The position numbers were made by a program, and so were the translations under genes. Below, in pieces: positions 24,896 through 37,129 of a DNA stretch of 64,000 bases; the stretch's first letter is position 1; every line of letters begins with the position of its first letter. The stretch comes from Tolypeutes matacus (lineage: Eukaryota > Chordata > Mammalia > Cingulata > Chlamyphoridae). The DNA lies in assembly GCA_026826555.1 (NCBI GenBank), contig JAKSZT010053837.1, positions 388,770 to 452,769 on the forward strand, in the 5' to 3' direction. The notes beneath the pieces were generated by a model. The model was not told the DNA's origin. It saw nothing but the letters and a program-made list of their open reading frames with translations, and did not search any database.

Positions 24896-25750
24896 CTACA
24901 ATGAGATATCATTTCACATCTATTACAATGGCCATTATTAAAAAGTAATAAAACTAAGTGGTGGAGAGGATGTGGCAAGATGGAAACGCTTATTCACTGT
25001 TGGTAAGAATGTGGAATGGTACAGCCACTGTGGAGGACTGTTTGGCAGTTCCTAAGGAAGTTGAATATAGACCTGCCATGTGACCCGGCAATACCATTAC
25101 TAGATATATACCCAGAATACAGACATCTACACACCAATGTTCATAATGGCATTATCCACGATTGTCAAAAGACAGAAACAACCCAGATGTCCATCATCCA
25201 ATGAATGGATAAAGAAATTGTGGTGTATACACACAATATAATATTATGCACTGGTAAATAGAAATGAAGATGTGAAGCACATGACAACATGGATAACACT
25301 GGAGTACATTATGTTGGGCCATAACAGTCTATTCAAAAAATGGTGCTAGAAGAACTGGTTAACTATATTAAAAAGAAAGAGGACCCTTATCTCACATCTT
25401 ATATTATACAAAAATTAACTCAAAATGGATCAAGGACCTAAACATAAAAGGCAACAACCATAAAACTCCAGAATAAAATGTAGAAAAACAACTTCAAGAT
25501 CTTGTGGTAGGCTGTAGTTTCTTAAACTTTACACCCAAAGCATGAGCAAAAAAAGAAAAAATAGATAAACAGGACCTCCTCAAAATTAAACACTTTTGCA
25601 CCTAAAAGGGATTTGTCAGAAGGGTGAAATGGAAACCTACTCAATGGAAGAAAATATTTCACAATCACATATATGATAAGGGTTTAATATCCATGACACA
25701 TAAAGAGATCATACAACTCAACAATAAAAAGACAAACCATGCAATTAAAA
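24896..25750 (+). repeat. LINE-1 ORF2 fragments
   Basis: 24900-25320 resembles the ORF2 C-terminus ([20 protein letters not shown] near 25019-25078). 25330-25750 is an earlier ORF2 piece with AAAATTAACTCAAAATGGAT. Confidence 0.7.
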
Positions 25751-25756
25751 AAAGGA

Positions 25757-26275
25757 TATAGTGTTTGTAACCATTGGCCAATTTGATGTAATTATGAATT
25801 CCAAAAATATAATTGGATCATGCTTGTAAACTGATCTGTTAATCTGGGCATGATTAGGTTAGGATTAGGGCGTTGAGCCTTGCCCCTTGGTGGGTGGGGA
25901 ATCGAATATAAAAGGCAAGGCATAGGACAGAGTTGAGGCAGTCTTTTGAGAAGCAGTTTTGATGTTGGAAAGAAGGCCCCAGGAGAAGAGAAGCAAGCCG
26001 TTCGCCTGATTGTCTACAGCTGATCTTGTGGAGGAAACAGGAGCTAAACCTGGAGAGAAACGCAGCCCCGGGAAGAGAAGAACCCCAGAAGCCTGAACCC
26101 TGGCAAACACTGGCAGCTGTCTTGCTCTAACATGTGGCAATGGACTGTGGTGAGAGAAGAAACTTAACGCTTTATGGCCTGGTATCTGTGGACTTCTACC
26201 CCAAATAAATACCCTATATAAAGACCAACCCATTTTTGGTATTTCGCATTAGCACCCCTTTGGCTAACTAATACA
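25757..26275 (+). repeat. LTR-like repeat with TATA box and poly(A) signal
   Basis: About 520 bp with TATAAAA at 25907 and AATAAA at 26203, ending TTTGGCTAACTAATACA. Related copies are at 26975, 47715 and 51080. Confidence 0.55.
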
Positions 26276-26459
26276 GTGTTTTAAAAAATAATGTTTACTA
26301 CTATTCATTGATCACAGGTTTGAAACTTCAAATAGTGGTCATTTTTGAAAATACATCCCTCACTCTTTATTAGGTAATTCTCCTAACAAACTCTTGTCAC
26401 TTAGTAGAGAAAAGTAGAGAATGTGTAATCTGCAAAAAGAGAAAATCTTTTAGAGTCAT

Positions 26460-26890
26460 TACTTTCCTTTGCTGTGAAAGTCACAGACATGCTCAGTGGC
26501 CATCTTCCTGCACTCTCTTTCCCCCACCACTGATTCAATTTGTGTGCAGATGCTTCAGTCTGTTTTCATTCCATAGCCCGGGTGGAGATGTTAGTTATAA
26601 AGAAAAGGCCCAACTGCACTTTAAACCTGGAAACAAGGAACAAGCATCCCCAGATGCTTACAAGGGCAGGAACTTTGAGTGTCAGGGTTCCCTCTCTAGT
26701 AATCTTATAAATAGACCAGAGATTTGTCTCTTCCTTCTGACAAAAAGTAGGGTGTGTGGAGCTGCCCTTCACCGACCCTGACAAATCATGATGGAATCTC
26801 TTTCCTGCTCTTTTGGATCCTTTGTACTTTGTATGTAATAAATTGGTCATTTGTTAGAGCTGTTTGTTGTGCCTGAGCCTGTGTTTCCAT
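26460..26890 (+). repeat. LTR-like repeat, unit B
   Basis: Contains TATAAATAGA near 26706 and AATAAATTGG near 26838, followed by TGTTGTGCCTGAGCCTG. This layout suggests U3-R-U5 of an endogenous retrovirus LTR. Sister in unit C at 47160-47625. No coding content. Confidence 0.5.
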
Positions 26891-26974
26891 AATGCACCAC
26901 ATACCAACTCACACCACATTTATAAAATGCTCATTTAAGAAGAGGAGAATTATCTGCAATAATATTAAGAAGGG

Positions 26975-27560
26975 CTGTAGTAGTTTGAAATTATTTTCTA
27001 AAACCCAAAAAAGAAATATTATGTTTATAAACCAACCTATTACTCTGGGTGTGATATCCTTTGATTGCATTAAATTTAGTTGATGGCCCTTTCATTAGAT
27101 TACATGATAAAATCAATTTAGGGCTTTTGATTGGAGTACACCAGTAAGCCATGACTCAAGCTCAGTCTCCACCACCTTGCTGGGTCTAATATAAACGGAA
27201 ACATACAGACAGACACACAGAGGAAATGGAAGCAAGCATATGTGATTCAGCAATGTGTGAGAGAATCCCTCAAGAGGCTGAGAGTGGCTAGGTCCACAGA
27301 GCAGCTCAAGAGGAAATGGTGAGCCTGGAGGGCAAGGCTAAGACCTCAGCAGAGATTGGCAGCCATCTTGCCTCGCCAAGTGGCTACACCACCAGAATCC
27401 ACATTAGGTGACTTTGGTGAGAAAGCACCTCTTCTGGTGCCCTGATTTGGGCTTTTCACATCCTTGGAAATGTAAGCTTTTACCCCATATAAATCTCCTT
27501 TATAAAAGCCAAAACATTTCTGGTACTTTGCATTGGCAGATCTTTGGCAAACTAAAACAG
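26975..27560 (+). repeat. 550-bp LTR-like repeat, unit B
   Basis: Shares the CTCTGGGTGTGATATCCTTT start region and the CTTTGCATTGGCAGATCTT end region with 47715-48310, and more distantly with 25757 and 51080. Confidence 0.5.
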
Positions 27561-28008
27561 GGGCTTTCTGATCCATATTCATCTGGCACAGATCCTTTAT
27601 GTTGTCTCATAGATTTACTTAACATGAATTATTATGGCTGCATGATAACCACTATTAATATTAATTTAAGAAAGATAATTGCCAGAATCTCAGCAATGAG
27701 TCTCCATGGTAGCAACAGAAAATCTACAGGAATAAAATAGGGAAAATGTGAAAGGGTTAAAGCTGTTGAAATAACTGGATTTTATATGATTGTAAATATG
27801 AGAACAGAATCTCAGAAAAAATCAAGTGATCAAAACAGTACCCAAAATGATTGAAATAATTGTCTCAGAATACAAGTTTGGTTGGTTTGGTTATCATTAT
27901 AATGAGCTATTTGTGACTACATATTTTAATAATATATGTACAATAATTGCCTCCAGAACTCTTATTAAGATATAACAGGATATCTGGAAGGTGGCTTTTG
28001 GCTCAATT
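27561..28008. other. Unit B spacer
   Basis: Matches 48311-48385 plus 48590-48900 in unit C. No gene seen. Confidence 0.5.
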
Positions 28009-28010
28009 CA

Positions 28011-28047
<37 letters not shown>

Positions 28048-28063
28048 ACACACACACACACAC
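28009..28063. repeat. (CT)n(CA)n microsatellite
   Basis: CTCTCTCT followed by CACACACA, about 55 bp, just before the L1 5' region. Confidence 0.9.
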
Positions 28064-29950
28064 AATGGTGGAAGGGCAAAAAGCTGACTAAGGGAGATGC
28101 TTTGGGTATTTGTAGACCAGGAGAGTGCTGTGCATCCTCCAGAAGGGTGAGCAACAGAGAGGCAAAGAACCCAAAGTAAAACCATGAATTACTAGCCCCC
28201 ATGGCTGGGAACAGCACCCATCCCCCACCCTCAAGGAAAACAGCCTGGATAAAGCCCATGGCTCATGGCAGCCAACTGAGAGGGGAACAGAATGAATTAC
28301 TAGCCCCCATGGCTGGGAACAGCGCCCATCCCCCACCCTCAAGGCAAACAGCCTAGATAAAGTTTGTGGCTCACAGCAGCCAACTGAGAGGGGAACGGAA
28401 GTCTTCCTCCCTGGGAAGAGGGAGGGTGTGGGGGAGGACAGAGAGTGGTTTCCCTTCATGAGTTTTGCCATAGAGTAGGCTTTGACTATCAGCTCCGGCC
28501 AGAGTAGAATCATGGGCAAGTGGAGGTTAAAAGAGTCACCTCTGTGGAAAAATTCACAAACAAGTGCCATCTGTTGCTTGGCTGGGAATGCAAGGAGAAA
28601 AATAAAAGCACATCTTTTGAAGTCTCTTGTCTGAGACCACTTGGATCAGATATGTGCCCCATTGGTGAGTCCCTGACCCAATTTTGATACTTAAGCTGGA
28701 GAATTTTAAAGACATATAATAAGTTAAATGAAAAATCAAAGAAGTGTCATGTAAAAAAAATCATTAGGCAAGAGAAAGAAATTGACAATCAGGATAAATT
28801 CAACAACATACTCAGATGCCTAGACATCAGCAAAAAATTACAAGCCATACTAAGAAACAGGAAGAGATGGCCCAGCCAAAAGAACGAACCAGAAATCCTG
28901 ATGAGACAGGATTTTTAAGACAACTAATCAATGATAATCATACAAATCTCCTAAATTAATTCAAAGTGTTGAAGGAAAATATGTGCAAAGATATGCAGCA
29001 TATTAAGTAGACCCTGGGTTAGTGTAAAGAACAATATGAAAGCCTGCAAAGAAAAGTAACAGAGCTTATGGGAATGAAAGACATGATGGATAAGATTAAA
29101 AATAAAATAGAGGCATATAACCACAGATTTGAATTGATGGAAGACAGAATTAGGGATATGGAGGACTGAGCATCTGAACTTGAACAGAAAGAAAAAAGAA
29201 AGGAAAAAATGGAACAGTGTCTCAGAGAATTGAACGATAATGTGAAACACACAAACATATGTGTTATTGGTGTCCTAGAAGAAGAGAACAGAAAAGGGTC
29301 AGAAAGACTATTTGAGGAAATAATGACTGGAAACTTCTCAAAACTTATGAAAGTCATAAATATCAATATCCAAGAAAGACAATAGCCCCCAAACAGAATA
29401 AATCTGAATAGACCTATTCTGAGAAAACTACTATTCAGAATGAAAAATACCAGAGATAAAGAGAGGATTCTGAAAGCAGCACAGGAAAAGCAACGACATT
29501 GGAGGACTCTCATTTCCTGACTTTAAAGCATATTACTTAGATACAGTGGTAAAAAAACAACATGGTACTAGCATAAAGATACATAGATTGACCAATAGAA
29601 CTGAATCAAGAACTCAGAAATAGAACCTCACATCTATCTATGTTCAAGTAATTTTTGACAAGGCTGTCAAGCTCTCCCAGCTGGACCAGAACATTCTCTT
29701 GAACAAATGGTCTTGTGAGAACTGGATATCCATATCCAAAAGAAAGATCTCACACATTATACAAAAATTAACTCAATATGGATCAAGGACCTAAACAGAA
29801 AAAGCAACTACTGTAAAACTCCTAGAAGTAAATGTAGGGAAATATCTTCAAGATCTTGTGGTAGGTGGTAGTTTCTTAAGCCTTACACCCAAAGCAAGAG
29901 CAACAAAAGAAAAAATAGATAAATGAGACCTCCTCAAAATTAAACACTTT
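28064..29950 (+). mobile_element. LINE-1 (5' UTR, ORF1, remnant ORF2), unit B
   Basis: 5' region with a local tandem duplication, then ORF1 remnants at 29040-29510 (KHTNICVIGVLEEENRKGSE, RILKAAQEKQR) and ORF2 3' material at 29500-29950 (AACTCAATATGGATCAAGGA). It is shorter than the unit C version. The MSMO1 retrocopy is inserted at its right end. Confidence 0.75.
28186..28402 (+). repeat. Local tandem duplication of about 108 bp
   Basis: GAATTACTAGCCCCCATGGC to AACTGAGAGGGGAAC occurs twice in a row with a few differences. Unit C has one copy (about 50650-50755). Confidence 0.8.
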
Positions 29951-29954
29951 TGAC

Positions 29955-32790
29955 CAGGGAAGACAAGTACCAAAGTCCTAGCACCAAGTACCACAGTCCT
30001 CCCTCCAGTGAAGGTCCAGAAACATAAAACTATCTAAAGAGGTTTGAAAAAAGGCAGCAAACTTAGTTGCCAGCATCTTTACTTCAGAATTATTGGCTGT
30101 GGAGTATGTAGATTCGTTTATTCTTGAGAATCCTCTGCAACAACCATTTAAAAATGCTTGAAGTATATGATGAGTAATTATACAAAGTGCCAAATTGCAA
30201 TATGGGGATCACTTACAGCCCATGAGGCCCTGTATTTCTTGTTCTCTTAACCTGGAATTTTGGAAAAGTACAAAATTCAGAAGAATATATCAGAAATGTG
30301 GGAAGGCCAATGGAAATGTTTTAAAGTGCTTCTCTTTAATCACTTTCTTATCCAACTGTCTTTGATTTGTGGAACCTATTATTTGACAGAGTATTTCAGT
30401 GTTCCTTATGATTGGGAAAGAATGCCAAGATGGTACCTGATTCTGGCAAGATGTGTCTGCAGTGCAGTGATTGAGGACACCTGGCACTATTTCCTGCATA
30501 GGCTCCTATACCACATAAGAATATATATAAGTATATTCACTGCAAATATTCTTGCTGTCCTGATTTTGTGATAATCAGTGTAGGCTAAACATTCGCTATA
30601 TTAGAAACCAGCATATGTCCCCAGACCTAGTTTTTCTCTCTCGGTCTGGTTTTTAGAATGCTGGTGATAAATTAAGCCTGATTTATTATATGGCCATCCT
30701 GTAGGGGAAAAGACTATAACTTTGGGTATCTTTGGTCAACTTTAAGAGATATAGCAGGGGGATAGATGTGGCTCAAATGGTGATGTCCGTCTCCCATAAG
30801 GAGGGACCTGGGTTCGATCCCCGGGACCTCCCGGTAAAAATTTAAAAAAAGAAAAATACAGAAGGCTCATGGGCCACCAGGCCCTGTGCATGGGTGCACC
30901 GCAGGCCCCGCGCGCCACACAGCAAGATGATGACATAACAGGAGAGTGACACAAGAGAGCCAAGATGACACACGCCAAAAACAAGGAAGTAAGGGGGGGC
31001 AGGAGGTAGGATGCCTCTTTCCCACATCGGAGTTTTCGAGGATTGAATCACAGTGAAGACAGGAGGAGAAGGATGAGAAGAGAGGGCAGGAAACGGACAC
31101 AGAGAGTTGCCCAGCAAATGGACACAAAAACAGCAAAACTGGGAGGGGGGGCGTTTAAAAATGGATAAAAGTAAATAAATAAATCCTTGGGAAAAATAAG
31201 TATAGGGAAGTAAGATACAGACTATAGTTAGTAGTAATACTTTGATGATGCTCTTTCATAATTTGTTAACAAATGTTTCACAACAATGCAAAGTACATTA
31301 CGCATGTTTGTTTTGTAATTTCACAATGTTTACTGAACACTTATAATTTATGTATGTTCATGTATGAATGATGTATTTCAATAAATTGTTTATTTAAAAA
31401 AAGTATATTCATAAAATTCATCATGAGTCTTAGGCTCCATTTAGAACGGAAGCACATTTTCTGAAAACCCTAATTCTTAGAACTGAATTTTTCATTGGAA
31501 TCATGCTTTTGTGTGACCATGTAATTCTTCTTTGGACATGGATAACCATGCATTTGAGAGAAACTGTTATTGTCCATAGTGTTTATGATATTCCTCTTAA
31601 CCCTTTAAATGCCATCCTTTTCTACATGGGTTCTCAGAATCATGATTTTCACCACATGCTCTTCACTGGAAACTATGCTTCAGCTTGTACATGGTGGGAC
31701 AGAAGTTTAGGATGGACTCTCAGTTTATTGCCTACACTGAAAAGATGAAGAAGTTTGAGAAAAAGGCTGAATAATCATTTCTCATAGACCTTCCTGAAGG
31801 TACACATTTTCCTGAATCAAAAATAGTAGCTCTCATTGCTTCTGTGGAGTAGAAAAAAGCATGTGTCTTGTCTGTTAAGTGATAAAAAAAAAAAACATTA
31901 ACACCTTTAATTATCTTTCTAGTGGGAATTTCTTCTACTTTACATACAAATTCTCTATATGTAGAAAAAAGCAACTATATATTTAAGTACAGTTTTTTGA
32001 GGAAATTTTAAAGGCCATATTACTAACCTTATTAAAAAATGTTTAAGTACTGGAGGAAGTATTAATTTATCTCTTTTCTGCTGCAATACCATAGGCCTGG
32101 AGTTGTAATTGGCATTCAAATCTTTTAAATAGATAGGACCCATTTTAAAGAGCTCCTAGAAGTATGCTGTTAGCCTCATATTGAATTTTAAACATTTTTT
32201 TAGAATTTGCATAAAAATCAAAATATCATGGGTTGAATCACATAAGTTCCTGAAATGAGTGACTGAAGCTGCTGAATCAGGAGTAGCCAGCCCAAAGCTC
32301 TTCCACTTCTGTCAAGAGCTGTCCAATTTGGTATGAATCTCTCTTTCTCTGAGGAGTCCTTTTTTATTGCAATGCACTATTGGCACCAGTAAATTAAAGC
32401 TTTTCTGTATTAGTGCAAGTGGAATATTTTAGTCTAAAAGGTTTTCCAACTTACCTGAAATTTTTTAATCGTGCTTTATTTCTGTTATTTACATTTTTAT
32501 TTTTGTATATCAAGTTCTCTTTATCCTTCAATCTATATCTTGAATCTATGTGAACTGACTTGCTGTATTTGCACATTGAGCTGTTGAGATAAATGTGATT
32601 TTTGTCTGATAAAAAAAAATTAAGTAGTTTATATTTGTTGTTAAGGTTTCCACTACAGAGAGAAGAAAAATAAGGTCCTCATGCTTTCTGTATATCTGGT
32701 TGTGGCAGCCCAGATTGAATGGGGGAATGCAGAAAATTCTAAAAACATGAGAAAAGAGAAATCTTTGCAACTCAGAAATAAACTTGTTAA
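29955..32790 (+). pseudogene. MSMO1P: MSMO1 (SC4MOL) processed pseudogene, unit B
   Basis: An intronless retrocopy of methylsterol monooxygenase 1, the ER sterol C4-methyl oxidase of cholesterol synthesis. Recognisable parts are [68 protein letters not shown] and, after an insertion, [18 protein letters not shown] and [15 protein letters not shown]. The HxxHH histidine box is still visible. The start codon is AAG, there are stops and frameshifts, and a composite retroposon (30540-31400) splits the gene. The 3' UTR follows from about 31780. It sits inside a LINE-1; the left target site is TTAAACACTTTTG. Confidence 0.88.
30540..31400 (+). mobile_element. Composite retroposon 2 inside MSMO1 pseudogene
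   Basis: 861 bp flanked by AAGTATATTCA (30529-30539, 31401-31411). Same 5' start and 210-bp unit as the element at 15672, then a long SINE with GGGTTCGATCCCC, and then about 210 bp resembling a LINE-1 3' end. Removing it rejoins the MSMO1 frame at the RIYKYIHK region. Confidence 0.78.
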
Positions 32791-33310
32791 CAGTTAATAG
32801 CCTTTTCATAATTGCTAAAATATGGAACCAGCTCAAGCATCCATCAACTGATCAATGAACATAAAAATGTGGTACATACATACTTGGAATACTATTCAGT
32901 TGTAGCAAAAAATGAAATCAGAAAGTATATGCCAAAATGGATGAACTTTGTGGATATTATTGAGTGAAACAAATAACAGACACTTACAAATTACTTTGAC
33001 GCTTGATGCGGTCCTCAACAAAATCACGGCAGAGTATTTCTTTATATAGCTTTATTGAAATGAAATGTAACTTAAAATTCAACCATTTGAATTGCATAAT
33101 TCGGTGGTTTTTCATATCCTCACTGAGTTTGCAATCAACACCATTATCCAGTTTTAGAGAATTTTCATTGCCTCTAAAAGAAATCCTTTCTCCATTATCA
33201 GTCATTCCCATTCAATCTCCCCTCAGCCCTTGGCATTCACTAATCCATTTTATATCTGTATGGACTGGCCTATTCTGGATACTTCATATAAATGAAATCA
33301 TAAGATATAT
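32791..33310 (+). repeat. LINE-1 3' part and following mammalian repeat, unit B
   Basis: 32800-33000 continues the interrupted L1 ORF2 end (ATGGAACCAGCTCAAGCATC). 33040-33310 is a widespread repeat (CAACCATTTGAATTGCATAA) also at 56835-57095. Confidence 0.6.
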
Positions 33311-33400
33311 GATCTTTTGTGGTATGAATGCCAAAATATAAAACTGAAAAGAAGCCAGACACACAAAAATTCCAACAGTATGATTTCCAATACATAACTT

Positions 33401-33630
33401 GTTTTTTATTTTTTATTTTTTAGGTACAAGGGGCCAGGGATTGAACCCAGGATCTCATATGTGGAAAGCCCGTGTTCAACCACTAAGCAAAATCGCCTTC
33501 TTTGAGTTGGCTTTCTCTTTTGTTTTTTGCTTGTTGTTTGTTTTTGTTTTCTCAGGTGGCACCAGGAACCGAACCTAGGACCTCCCATGTAGGTGTTAGG
33601 TGCTCAACCACTTGAGCCACTTCTGCTCCA
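33401..33630 (-). repeat. Dimeric tRNA-derived SINE
   Basis: Two antisense cores (GGGATTGAACCCAGGATCT and AACCGAACCTAGGACCTCC) with a T-rich linker. Absent at the matching site in unit C (about 57180). Confidence 0.8.
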
Positions 33631-33996
33631 CAATATAGAAATTTTTAAAAGTCATTACAAAACTATGGTGTTAAAAACAGATGATGGTGAGTTTTGGCAA
33701 GATAGAGTGGGTGGTAACTAGCAGGAGAGGGACTTCTGAGTTGCTGGTTTTATTTTATTTTATATTATTGAGTTATGTTGAAGTTACAAGGATGTATCTA
33801 CTTTGTGATAAATCATCAAGAGGTAAATTAATGATTTCTGTTTTTTGGTGTGTGTGTTATATTTCAAAACATGTGTTTCAAAACATTAGAATTATTAGAA
33901 CAAATAACAGAATTCATTATGAGACTTTTCCAATCATAATATTATCTCCATTTCATGAAAAATAAAGTCACTTCAAGGACCCCATACTCAGGTGTT

Positions 33997-34112
33997 CTAA
34001 CTCGAAAACGCGTGCCTTAATATATCGTCTTGAAGATTCACAGGAGTCTGCCTGGAGGCCATGTAAGCTTAGCATAGCACAGTTATGAGTATGATATCGT
34101 GGATTTTTCATT
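33997..34112 (-). pseudogene. KLRC1-like: KLRC copy 2 exon 6 (CTLD end), C-terminal frameshift
   Basis: It starts in phase after ATCACAG and encodes MKNPRYHTHNCAMLSLHGLQ and DSCESSRRYI. It then loses the ICK cysteine through a net 2-bp deletion, so the frame runs past the stop used in copy 3. Confidence 0.8.
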
Positions 34113-34424
34113 CTGTGATGGAGAAAAAGACATAATTCAATTACATTTTATAAGGGTAATCCATGAAATAATGTCATTTTCCAAATAACAGTATTAGAAG
34201 AAGATTTTGAAAATGGGTGATGACATCTTCCATGAAATCTTCATAATTCACCAGTTATTTTGAGCAATGCACATACCACTCTTAACTAATGTTTATACTG
34301 ACATATGTCACTAATTTCAATATTTTTCTACATTTTCATAATGCAAACAAATTTATTAATATTATCCTTCTGAATTTTTTTTTATGGCTTTTCTTCTTCT
34401 ATAGCATCATTCAGAAAAACTTAC

Positions 34425-34525
34425 TTTCTGTTGATAATTAAGGTCTTTTCCCACAGCCATGAATAAGTATTGCTTTTACGAGAGAGTCCAACCCATAATC
34501 CTAATGAAAGGGAACTCAGCACATT
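34425..34525 (-). pseudogene. KLRC1-like: KLRC copy 2 exon 5 (CTLD part 2)
   Basis: 101 bp with a TTCTGATAG acceptor and GTAAGT donor. It encodes NVLSSLSLGLWVGLSRKSNT and then YSWLWEKTLIINR. Open. Confidence 0.82.
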
Positions 34526-35744
34526 CTATCAGAAAACAAAGAAATTCCATTTAAATATCATTTTTTAAGATTAATATTTTTAATGCAGGTAGTGTTTTTT
34601 TCCTTATGTTCATTAATTTTCAAAACAAGATGGAAATGCTGGATTCTATACTAACAACAAAGACATATTAAAGTTGAAAACCAATTGTTCATATTGCCAA
34701 AAATTCAAAAGTTTAGATTTTTACAACAAAATAACTCGTAAATTTTTATATCTTATAGTTTCGTTTTTCCTTTTATGTAATGTTGACAGTGAAAACTGAG
34801 ATTTATATCATTTAGTAGTTAACCAGCTTAACAAAATTAGCATAACACTGTTTTTAAAAGTTTCCAGATACCTTGACATTTTCCTTCTAACTAAAAGTAT
34901 TTTTCTATGTTTCTTAGAGTAAAAGTTTTGTGAAGGAAATTAAGGCCTTGCCATTGAGGAAATAAATGATATGAAGGCCAAAATTTGTTTTTTAACTAGA
35001 TTAGTCCCACTTTTATCTGTTTCTGTATTGGTGGAATATAAAGAGAATGTCAGACTAGTTAGCATAGATGCATTTTTCACTGCTACTCTCTGCTAAGTAC
35101 AAATATAAACACTGAAAATGAAGAAAGACATGAACAAAAGACAACTCTGAAAGGCGGGAAGAGAAAGGTAAAATTATGTGGGTCCCCAAGGTGGGTAAAA
35201 CAGACAGGCAGGGTAGCTTATGTCTCTCAACCCAACAGAAGAAAGAAACATAGGCCTAGAATTTCCCAGTCCCCAATCCAGCAACAAAAGGTGGCTCAGG
35301 TAAATTCGTTCCTTCTCTGGATTATAAAAGAGTCCTGCAACAATGCCAGGTGAACCCAGCAGTACTGGAGACGGCATCCAACAAGAGATCTGCTAACAGT
35401 AAGTAGCCAAAGGAAAAGCTGCTCTTCCCCCAGCTAAGAGGATCCCATAAGTTCCATGATGCACCCAGGAAGTCTCTTTGACCTAAAATCAGCAGACTCA
35501 CCTCCCCCACAGACACCAGCCTCCAGTGGCACTAGCAAGGAGGACCTGGCAGCTAAATTTACAGTTATCTCACAATCAAACATCTACATTTTTTAGAAGT
35601 TAATACAGTTTGGAAAAGCTCATAGCATTCATTTGAGATTGTCATGAGATACTCTTGAGACTGCAACTCTGCAAAAAAGTGACAATCTAAGTCCCAGACT
35701 ATGGTGGTGCACATAAGGTTAACTGCTAAAATTGTTGGAAGATT

Positions 35745-36932
35745 TGTTTTTAACTTTATTTTGTACATTTAATAATTGAAAACATAAGCAATTAAAAACT
35801 AAAAAGTAAACACAGATGAATAAATATATACATTTCTCAGTTAAATGTAATGGATACATGTAAATTTTTTTGTTGTTTTGTTTTTTGTTTGCTTTTTTTG
35901 TTTTTTTTGTGTGTGTGAATCAAACAATATATTACACAATATATTTGGTTCATAGTAATGCATTTATACAGTATTTGTCCTTTTGTGTCTGGCTTGCTTC
36001 ACTCAACATAATGTCCTCCAGATTCATCCATGTTGCCATATGCTTTATGACTTCATTTCTTCTTACAGCTGCATAATATTCCATCATGTGAATAGACCAC
36101 AGTTTGTTTATCCATTCATCTGTTGATGGACACCTGGGTTGTTTCCAACTTTTGGCAATGGTGAATAATGTGGTTAAGAACATCGGTGTGCAGATGTCTG
36201 TTCGTGTCACTGCTCTCAGTTCTTCTGGGTATATACCCAGTAGTGGTATTGCAGGGTCACATGGCAAGTCTATATTTAACTTCTTTAGGAACTGCCAAAC
36301 AGTCCTCCATAGTGGTTGTACCATCCTGCATTCCCACCAACAGTGAAGAAGTGTTCCTATCTCTCCACATCCTCTCCAACACTTGTAGTTCTCTGTCTTT
36401 TTAATAGTGGCCATTCTGATAGGTGTGAAATGATATCTCATTGTAGTTTTGATTTGCATTTCCCTAATCATGAGCGATGTTGAGCATTTCTTCATGTGTT
36501 TTTTCGCCATTTGTATTTCTTCTTCGGAGAAATGTCTATTCAAGTCTTTGGCCCATTTTTTAATTGGGTCATTTGTCTTTTTATTGTTGAGTTGTAACAC
36601 ATCTCTTTATATATCCTGGATATTAAACCCTTATCAGATATGTGATTTCCAAATATTTTTTCCCATTGAGTTGGCTGCCTTTTCACCCTTCTGACAAATT
36701 CCTGTGAGGTGCAAAAGTGTTTAATTTTGAGGAGGTCCCATTTATCTAATTTTTCTTTTGTTGCACATGCTTTGGGTGTGAGGTCTAAGAAACCACCACC
36801 TACTACAAGGTCTTGAAGATGTTTCCCTACATTTTCTTCCAGTAGTTTTATGGTCCTGGCTTTTATATTTAGATCTTTGATCCATTTTGAGTTGATTCTT
36901 GTATAGGGGGTGAGATAGGGGTCCTCTTTCAT
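35745..36932 (-). mobile_element. 5'-truncated LINE-1, young-looking
   Basis: 1188 bp flanked by TTGGAAGATT duplications (35735-35744, 36933-36942). It carries an open 216-residue ORF2 C-terminus (36600 down to 35950) with [19 protein letters not shown] and [21 protein letters not shown] second frame (36932-36540) holds the preceding part, broken by one frame change. About 120 bp of unexplained sequence lies between its T-run and the target site. Unit A' shows the empty site near 21555. Confidence 0.85.
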
Positions 36933-37129
36933 TTGGAAGATTATTTTTAATTATACCACTTTTAAAGCTGTTATATTTAGGATTCTTCTCTCCATACTCA
37001 GTAGAACATAGAAATAGAAAATCATTAAGTATATAGACTATTTGAACAACAGCATAAACCATCTTGACCTAATTTACATTTATCAAACCCTCCTAACAAC
37101 AGCAGAGAATACACATTCTCCAAATGCAC

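Noticed and set aside
26542..26850. Small frames as possible retroviral protein remnants
   Set aside because: The region reads as an LTR-like non-coding repeat with TATA and poly(A) signals; no viral protein motif was recognised.
27991..28259. Short frames with TH or CV repeats
   Set aside because: Translations of the CA/CT microsatellite.
28088..28570. 160-codon minus-strand frame with internal repeats (SVGC, EPWALSRLF)
   Set aside because: Antisense of the LINE-1 5' region; the repeat comes from the DNA tandem duplication.
30742..31136. Several overlapping open frames of 80-91 codons on the minus strand
   Set aside because: All lie in the antisense of the long SINE in composite retroposon 2, with a similar set at 15876-16517; repeat shadows.
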